Of a stretch of 52,663 nucleotides of DNA, positions 48,669-52,663 are shown one piece after another. Within the stretch, counting starts at the first letter, position 1; each line of letters opens with the position of its first letter. The position numbers and the translations under genes were made by a program. Under the pieces are notes generated by a model. It saw only the letters and a list, made by a program, of their open reading frames with translations. It did no database searches and was not told the origin of the DNA. Source of the DNA: a virus; the IMG/VR virus record IMGVR_UViG_3300033153_003470, positions 1 through 52,663 of that record, one strand, 5' to 3'.

Positions 48669-49126
48669 TGGCAAAATCATTAAACAGATGCGAATTTATT
48701 GGCAACTTAACTAAAGACGTTGAAACTAAGTTTATGCCTAACGGGACCGCTGTTACGCAATTTACAATGGCTTGCAATGATGGCTATAAAGACAAGAATA
48801 GTGGGCAGCAAGTGGATCAGGTTGAATACCCAACCATAGTGGCGTTTGGAAAGCTCGCTGAAATTATGGATAAATATTTAAAGAAAGGATCAAAAGTTTA
48901 TATCGCTGGAAAGTTCAAGAACGAAAAGTGGACCGACAAACAAGGTGAAACAAAATACTTCACAAAGTTTGTCGCCAGTGAAATGTTAATGCTGGACGGT
49001 CGTGCTAGTGGCAGTGGACAGCAATCAGGTCCAACCCCCGCTGCTAGTTCGGGGGACCCGTCTGGCGCCAAACAAGCAGCACCAGCACCTAATGCAGATT
49101 TCGATGACGATATCCCTTTTAATTAA
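48668..49126 (+). CDS. ssb: Single-stranded DNA-binding protein (152 aa)
   Basis: OB-fold SSB: LNRCEFIGNLTKDVETKFMP, VEYPTIVAFGKLAEIMDKYL, KGSKVYIAGKFKNEKW and the strand TKYFTKFVASEMLMLD. A Gly/Pro/Ala-rich tail ends in DFDDDIPFN, the acidic tip that contacts partner proteins in bacterial SSB. It protects single strands in replication and recombination, and is a partner for NinB and ERF. Confidence 0.9.
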   Translation: MAKSLNRCEFIGNLTKDVETKFMPNGTAVTQFTMACNDGYKDKNSGQQVDQVEYPTIVAFGKLAEIMDKYLKKGSKVYIAGKFKNEKWTDKQGETKYFTKFVASEMLMLDGRASGSGQQSGPTPAASSGDPSGAKQAAPAPNADFDDDIPFN

Positions 49127-49188
49127 GTCCCTTGTAAGTATTTAATATGCTTGCTACGCTCTTCGGGACGAAAGAATTGGAGAGCAAA

Positions 49189-49605
49189 ATGAAAGAATGC
49201 ATTAAGTGTGGGGATGAAAAAGAATTAGATGAGTTTTACAAGCATAAAGGCATGGTTGATGGTCGGTTAAATAAATGCAAGCCATGCTGCAAAGAAGACT
49301 CAACAAAAAATAGAAACGACAACATAGAGCGTATTCGTGAATATGACCGAAAACGAGGAAACAGACAGACGCCTGAGTATGTGAAGGAATGGAGAGAAAA
49401 ATATCCAAACAAGTACAAGGCCCACAATATGGTTAATAACGCGATAAGAGATGGGAAGTTATTTAGTGAGCCATGCAAGTGCGGGAAAGAAAGTGAGCAC
49501 GCTCACCACGATGATTATTTAAAGCCTCTTAACGTGAGATGGTTATGCGCAGCTTGTCACTCGAAATGGCACGCAGAAAACGGAGAAGCATTAAACGCAT
49601 GTTAG
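49189..49605 (+). CDS. Zinc-ribbon HNH-type endonuclease (138 aa)
   Basis: The start [20 protein letters not shown] follows GGAGAGCAAA and is preferred to an upstream frame start at 49147. The protein has a C-x-x-C...C-x-x-C ribbon, a charged linker, then [20 protein letters not shown] with an HNH-like fold of Cys and His. This is a widespread phage nuclease of the homing kind. It overlaps the J-domain gene start by 7 bp. Confidence 0.65.
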   Translation: MKECIKCGDEKELDEFYKHKGMVDGRLNKCKPCCKEDSTKNRNDNIERIREYDRKRGNRQTPEYVKEWREKYPNKYKAHNMVNNAIRDGKLFSEPCKCGKESEHAHHDDYLKPLNVRWLCAACHSKWHAENGEALNAC

Positions 49606-50240
49606 CAACAACTAAACAGCCAGAGCACAACTTTAATTCTGATGATTATTATGAAGTGCTTGGCGCGGATAGAGATAGTTCGCAAGAATATATTCGAGCT
49701 GCTTACCGGAAACTGGCTAATAAGTTTCACCCTGATAAAGAAGAAGGCGACGATGAGCGCTTTAAATTAATTCAAGAAGCATTTGAAATGCTCAGCGATC
49801 CAATTAAGCGCAAGCAATATGATGAGTTTGGCCGGTTCACCGCAGAGCAGGTTAATGAAGTTAAGTCTTATGTTGCGTCGATTGTTGACCAGATCATTAA
49901 TAATGAGCAGGTTGACTTGGCTTACGTTGATGTTGTGGAAACACTGAGAAAGACAACACTGCAGAACGTGCAAACAGCAAAGACTCAGCTGAAGTCTCAA
50001 GAGAGAAAGAAAAAACGCATTGAGAAGAATGAGCACCGGACAAAGAACGATGCCATCTCAGGTGTTTTCAGTAAGCACAAAGGACTGGCAATAAAGAAAA
50101 TTGAGGAACTGAAGAACAACATTAAGATGTTTGAGATATCGCTATCGATGATAGAGAACTATGAGTACATCTTTGATGAGCGCCCACAAGTAACGATAAG
50201 AAGAGATTCCGCTGGGTACATCACCAGCGTAGCCGATTAA
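49599..50240 (+). CDS. J-domain (DnaJ-like) co-chaperone (213 aa)
   Basis: Residues 16-75 form a J domain: [23 protein letters not shown] at 44-46, [20 protein letters not shown]. The rest is a long helical coiled coil ([20 protein letters not shown]) without the zinc fingers or the peptide-binding domains of cellular DnaJ. It would bring host DnaK to a phage target, perhaps the replication complex, as lambda P is acted on by DnaJ/DnaK. The ATG lies inside the end of the HNH gene. Confidence 0.8.
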   Translation: MLATTKQPEHNFNSDDYYEVLGADRDSSQEYIRAAYRKLANKFHPDKEEGDDERFKLIQEAFEMLSDPIKRKQYDEFGRFTAEQVNEVKSYVASIVDQIINNEQVDLAYVDVVETLRKTTLQNVQTAKTQLKSQERKKKRIEKNEHRTKNDAISGVFSKHKGLAIKKIEELKNNIKMFEISLSMIENYEYIFDERPQVTIRRDSAGYITSVAD

Positions 50241-50254
50241 CTGGGGATAGTAAG

Positions 50255-50818
50255 ATGGACACAAAATCACAGCACGTAACAATATCAACAATGAACAGGG
50301 GAACGAACATGCAGCGATATATTGGCACCAAACTAATTAATGCAATACCGATGACTCGGCTTGAATACAATAATTTCCGTGGATGGCTGTTACCTGAAGA
50401 TGAAGAAGCAACCGATGACGGTTATCTGGTTGAGTATCTTGATGGTGGAAAACCCAATACTGACGAATATGATGGTTATGTAAGCTGGTCCCCAAAAGAA
50501 CAATTCGACAACGCATACCGTAGAGTGACCGAGTGTAGTTTCGGGCTTGCTGTTGAAGCAATGAAGAACGGCATGAAAGCAGCGCGAACCGGCTGGAACG
50601 GTAAAGGCATGTTCTGCATTTATGTGCCTGGCACAAAAGAAGCTAAGCTAAGAGAGGGCACACCTTATGCGCTGGCATTACCGAACATGGAGACAATTGA
50701 TATTTTGCCTCATTTTGATATGTACACGGTAAACGCTCAAGGCCGGCGTGCAATGTTACCTGGCTGGTTAGCATTACAGTCAGATATCGATGCAGACGAT
50801 TGGATTATTTATAAGTAA
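50255..50818 (+). CDS. Tad2-like (DUF2829) anti-Thoeris protein with N-terminal fusion (187 aa)
   Basis: Residues 95-187 match DUF2829/Tad2: FGLAVEAMKNGMKAARTGWN, GKGMFCIYVPG and LPGWLALQSDIDADDWIIY. Tad2 proteins bind and sequester the cyclic ADP-ribose signal of the Thoeris defence. Residues 20-92 are a separate module with KLINAIPMTRLEYNNFRGW and YVSWSPKEQFDNAY, which I know from other phage proteins of unknown function. The start at 50255 has GGGGATAGTAAG; ATG 50309 with AGGGGAACGAAC is an equally good start at the edge of the conserved part. Confidence 0.7.
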   Translation: MDTKSQHVTISTMNRGTNMQRYIGTKLINAIPMTRLEYNNFRGWLLPEDEEATDDGYLVEYLDGGKPNTDEYDGYVSWSPKEQFDNAYRRVTECSFGLAVEAMKNGMKAARTGWNGKGMFCIYVPGTKEAKLREGTPYALALPNMETIDILPHFDMYTVNAQGRRAMLPGWLALQSDIDADDWIIYK

Positions 50819-50822
50819 ATCA

Positions 50823-50831
50823 CCCCCCCCC
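50823..50831. repeat. Nine-C homopolymer in a leader
   Basis: A run of nine C lies in the 56 bp between two genes, 44 bp before the next ATG. It is the only long mononucleotide run noticed between genes. Confidence 0.7.
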
Positions 50832-50874
50832 AGCCAAGGATGGCATCATTTAGGAACCAGTGAGGTAACGAGAG

Positions 50875-51231
50875 ATGACAGGAAATCCACCAAGATATGA
50901 TCCGCCGCCACCAGTGGGGCTTTTCACAATAAAGCACCGCAAGCCAGTACCTTGTGATGATTTGCTTAAGTGGGGTATGTGGATGGAGAAAGCCAACATA
51001 AAGGCAAAAAGAAAAGTAAGAAGAACACACCTTAAAGGGTGTTATGTATCAACCGTATTTTTAGGCATAGATCATAATCACACAATGAATGGACCGCCTG
51101 TATTGTTTGAAACAATGGTCTTCTCTGGTGAAGGCTGGCTGGATATACAGGAACGCTGCTCAACATGGCGACAAGCGCTGAAGCAGCACTGGAACGTAGT
51201 GAGCACTGTTAAAGCGGGGAGCTTACAATGA
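50875..51231 (+). CDS. Hypothetical phage protein (118 aa)
   Basis: The leader AACCAGTGAGGTAACGAGAG resembles those of the left-facing early genes. The sequence GCYVSTVFLGIDHNHTMNGP and VLFETMVFSGEGWLDIQERC, ending with a helix RQALKQHWNVV, is a common small phage protein of unknown function. The N-terminus is Pro-rich. It overlaps the next gene by 4 bp. Confidence 0.6.
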   Translation: MTGNPPRYDPPPPVGLFTIKHRKPVPCDDLLKWGMWMEKANIKAKRKVRRTHLKGCYVSTVFLGIDHNHTMNGPPVLFETMVFSGEGWLDIQERCSTWRQALKQHWNVVSTVKAGSLQ

Positions 51232-51611
51232 ATGCGAAAAAACTGAATAAGCTTATAGAAGAAGAAAACGTAAAGTGGCCAGAGAAACTAAAGCAGGTAC
51301 CGGAAGAAAGCTGGCCAACATCAAAACCAAAAAGCTTAATCGAAGTGTGGCGCTCCCGTGGATTCTTGGTCCAGATATATCAAGAGGTTAATGTTAAACG
51401 AATGTCAGTATGCCGGACTGCAGTAAAAACAGACGGTAAGTGGGCAGAGGAAATTACTTGGGTAGAACTGCAGGAACTTAAAAGCCAGTGCGGATACGGT
51501 AAAAAAACAGCAACCGAGGTATACCCACCGGACAGCGATGTAGTAAACGTGGCAAATATGCGCCACTTATGGATATTGGATGAACCACCTCACTATATGT
51601 GGAAAGGCTAA
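51228..51611 (+). CDS. Hypothetical phage protein, DUF7694-like (127 aa)
   Basis: The core SRGFLVQIYQEVNVKRMSVC, ITWVELQELKSQCGYGKKTA, EVYPPDSDVVNVANMRHLWI recurs in many phage early regions and is grouped as DUF7694 to my knowledge. Function unknown. It is usually found together with proteins like the 118 aa one upstream, as here. Confidence 0.6.
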   Translation: MNAKKLNKLIEEENVKWPEKLKQVPEESWPTSKPKSLIEVWRSRGFLVQIYQEVNVKRMSVCRTAVKTDGKWAEEITWVELQELKSQCGYGKKTATEVYPPDSDVVNVANMRHLWILDEPPHYMWKG

Positions 51612-51973
51612 TGAAAAGACGAGCGTTCTTAAAAACAATTGGTGGGTTAGCAGCTGCGACAGCATTACCAGTATTGGCATGCCCAAAGCTGCCCAAGACA
51701 AAAGATACTTTTATTGCTTGGCCAGAGGATATGAAGGTAGGCAATATCCTAACAACAGATTCAATCGAGCTAACGTCAAACCCGTATGGATATGAAGTAG
51801 GGGATTTCATTGTTCTTAATCGTGATGAGGACACCTACAAAATTACTCATATCGATCCGCTGGACGTATATATCGACTTAGCAAAGCCAGGTGAAGACAA
51901 AACCGTGGTGAGAACAATCTTTAATAAGGATTGGCAGAAATACATTAAATACAGTACACGACGCAGAACGTAA
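51611..51973 (+). CDS. Protein with twin-arginine signal peptide (120 aa)
   Basis: The start MKRRAFLKTIGGLAAATALP is a Tat signal: K-R-R-A-F-L-K at residues 2-8, a hydrophobic stretch, and an Ala-x-Ala-like end at VLA23 followed by Cys24, so it may also be lipidated. The mature part is a small beta domain (YGYEVGDFIVLNRDEDTYKI; VYIDLAKPGEDKTVVR). ATG 51611 overlaps the previous stop. A phage protein exported in a folded state is unusual; function unknown. Confidence 0.65.
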   Translation: MKRRAFLKTIGGLAAATALPVLACPKLPKTKDTFIAWPEDMKVGNILTTDSIELTSNPYGYEVGDFIVLNRDEDTYKITHIDPLDVYIDLAKPGEDKTVVRTIFNKDWQKYIKYSTRRRT

Positions 51974-52008
51974 ATAACGCCGCTCAATGAGCCGCAAGGA
52001 GAACAAAG

Positions 52009-52476
52009 ATGGATAACAAAACAAAACAAGCAGAACAAGAACTAGGTGAAGGTGATGCAGTAATTCAGGAAAGCACTCAGGCTGAAGGGCAAGAAGCTAG
52101 CCCTGAAAAAGAACGCAAGCTTGATGAAGAAACAGAGCATTCATTCTCGAATGCGCCAGCTGACTTCGATAAAGAAGAGATATGTGTTGATGGCGGCAAG
52201 ATAGATAAAATTCTTGAGCAGCTATACGAAGCCTGTAAAGAAGAAAACATACCGTGCCTTGCATTTGTTAATTACGGATTAAAAGAAAAATCAGACTCAC
52301 AGGAAATTGCAGTACGTGGGCTTCAAGTATCGATTGACGGTTGGATGCCTCCAATATTCAAAGCGGTTATGGCAGTAACAGAAAACCAAGAGCTAATGGA
52401 TTTAATCTCGCGTATCACTCGGGACCCAATGATATTAATGTTTATGAAGATGATGTCAGCAGAGAGAGCGAAATGA
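52009..52476 (+). CDS. Hypothetical acidic protein (155 aa)
   Basis: AAGGAGAACAAAG precedes the ATG. The first 55 residues are disordered and acidic (EQELGEGDAVIQESTQAEGQ). The rest is an alpha/beta domain (KIDKILEQLYEACKEENIPC; LAFVNYGLKEKSDSQEIAVR) ending in Met-rich helices (MILMFMKMMSAERAK). No family recognised. ATGA overlap with the next gene. Confidence 0.5.
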   Translation: MDNKTKQAEQELGEGDAVIQESTQAEGQEASPEKERKLDEETEHSFSNAPADFDKEEICVDGGKIDKILEQLYEACKEENIPCLAFVNYGLKEKSDSQEIAVRGLQVSIDGWMPPIFKAVMAVTENQELMDLISRITRDPMILMFMKMMSAERAK

Positions 52477-52652
52477 GAAATACAATATTAGTGGAATTAT
52501 CAAACCGATGGACCGCTGACGCAAACGATCCTGGCGAACCGCATGAGGCTTTTAATTCTGAAGTAGAAGCAGCAAAAGCAAAAGCTATACGAGAAACAAA
52601 GCGTGAGTGCGCAGATACCCTGTTATCACTAATGCAAGTATTGCCAGATTAA
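52473..52652 (+). CDS. Hypothetical small protein (59 aa)
   Basis: The start MRNTILVELSNRWTADANDP is chosen because it overlaps the upstream stop; an upstream in-frame start would lie inside another gene. A helix VEAAKAKAIRETKRECADTL makes up most of it. It is the last complete gene of the window. No family recognised. Confidence 0.5.
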   Translation: MRNTILVELSNRWTADANDPGEPHEAFNSEVEAAKAKAIRETKRECADTLLSLMQVLPD

Positions 52653-52663
52653 TAACGCCGCCT

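Noticed and set aside
49147-49610. MLAT at an upstream frame start (49147) and at the J-domain start (49599) as a duplication caused by HNH insertion
   Set aside because: The codons differ at nearly every third position and similarity stops after four residues, so chance is enough.

Overview
This window is part of the genome of a tailed double-stranded DNA bacteriophage infecting a Gram-negative, probably gammaproteobacterial, host. The evidence is a major capsid protein of the N4-gp56 type, an SU10-like adaptor and a nozzle-like tail protein (together pointing to podovirus morphology), an endolysin, a three-TM holin, and a CsrA that closely follows the gammaproteobacterial form. Terminase, portal, DNA polymerase and integrase are not in the window, so the lifestyle cannot be settled here. 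Genes are packed almost end to end with many 1-14 bp overlaps, and no gene-free stretch exceeds about 155 bp. I see no tRNA, rRNA, CRISPR array or insertion sequence.

Region 1 (1-32.5 kb, + strand) is the virion and lysis block. It runs from the end of the capsid gene through small head proteins, adaptor, nozzle and a tail fibre. Three tandem paralogues follow, each of which I read as a six-bladed beta-propeller behind a tail-fibre N-terminus, then a set of likely internal/ejected proteins. Two giant polyvalent proteins (2105 and 1882 aa) together fill nearly 12 kb. The first carries a DdrB/ParB-like domain and two methyltransferase-like domains; the second carries a RelA/SpoT-like domain, a zincin motif, a RadC/JAB domain and an LPD38-like region. 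Further fibre or baseplate-like proteins lie between the giants. The block ends with a GH24 lysozyme, two single-TM coiled-coil proteins and the holin.

Region 2 (32.5-43.6 kb, - strand) converges on region 1. It holds recombination functions (ERF annealing protein, YqaJ-type exonuclease, NinB, VRR-NUC) and host-directed genes (CsrA, a small (p)ppGpp hydrolase, an HTH/zinc-finger regulator, a PAPS-reductase-like protein). It also has many small orphan genes. Several of these small genes have their own sigma70-like promoter with a near-palindromic 13-mer (TAACTATTAGCTA type) in the spacer, which looks like a shared operator.

Region 3 (43.6-52.6 kb, + strand) starts with a Cro-like repressor diverging from region 2. 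It then carries a DUF1376 replication protein, a DnaB helicase, peptide deformylase, SSB, a J-domain protein, a Tad2-like (anti-Thoeris) fusion and small unknown genes. Between the Cro-like gene and the replication gene I find a leftward promoter and an intrinsic terminator that would make an RNA of about 78 nt, a positional counterpart of lambda OOP RNA.

Three full-length HNH-AP2 homing endonuclease genes, one AP2-only remnant and two other HNH genes are wedged precisely between functional genes.
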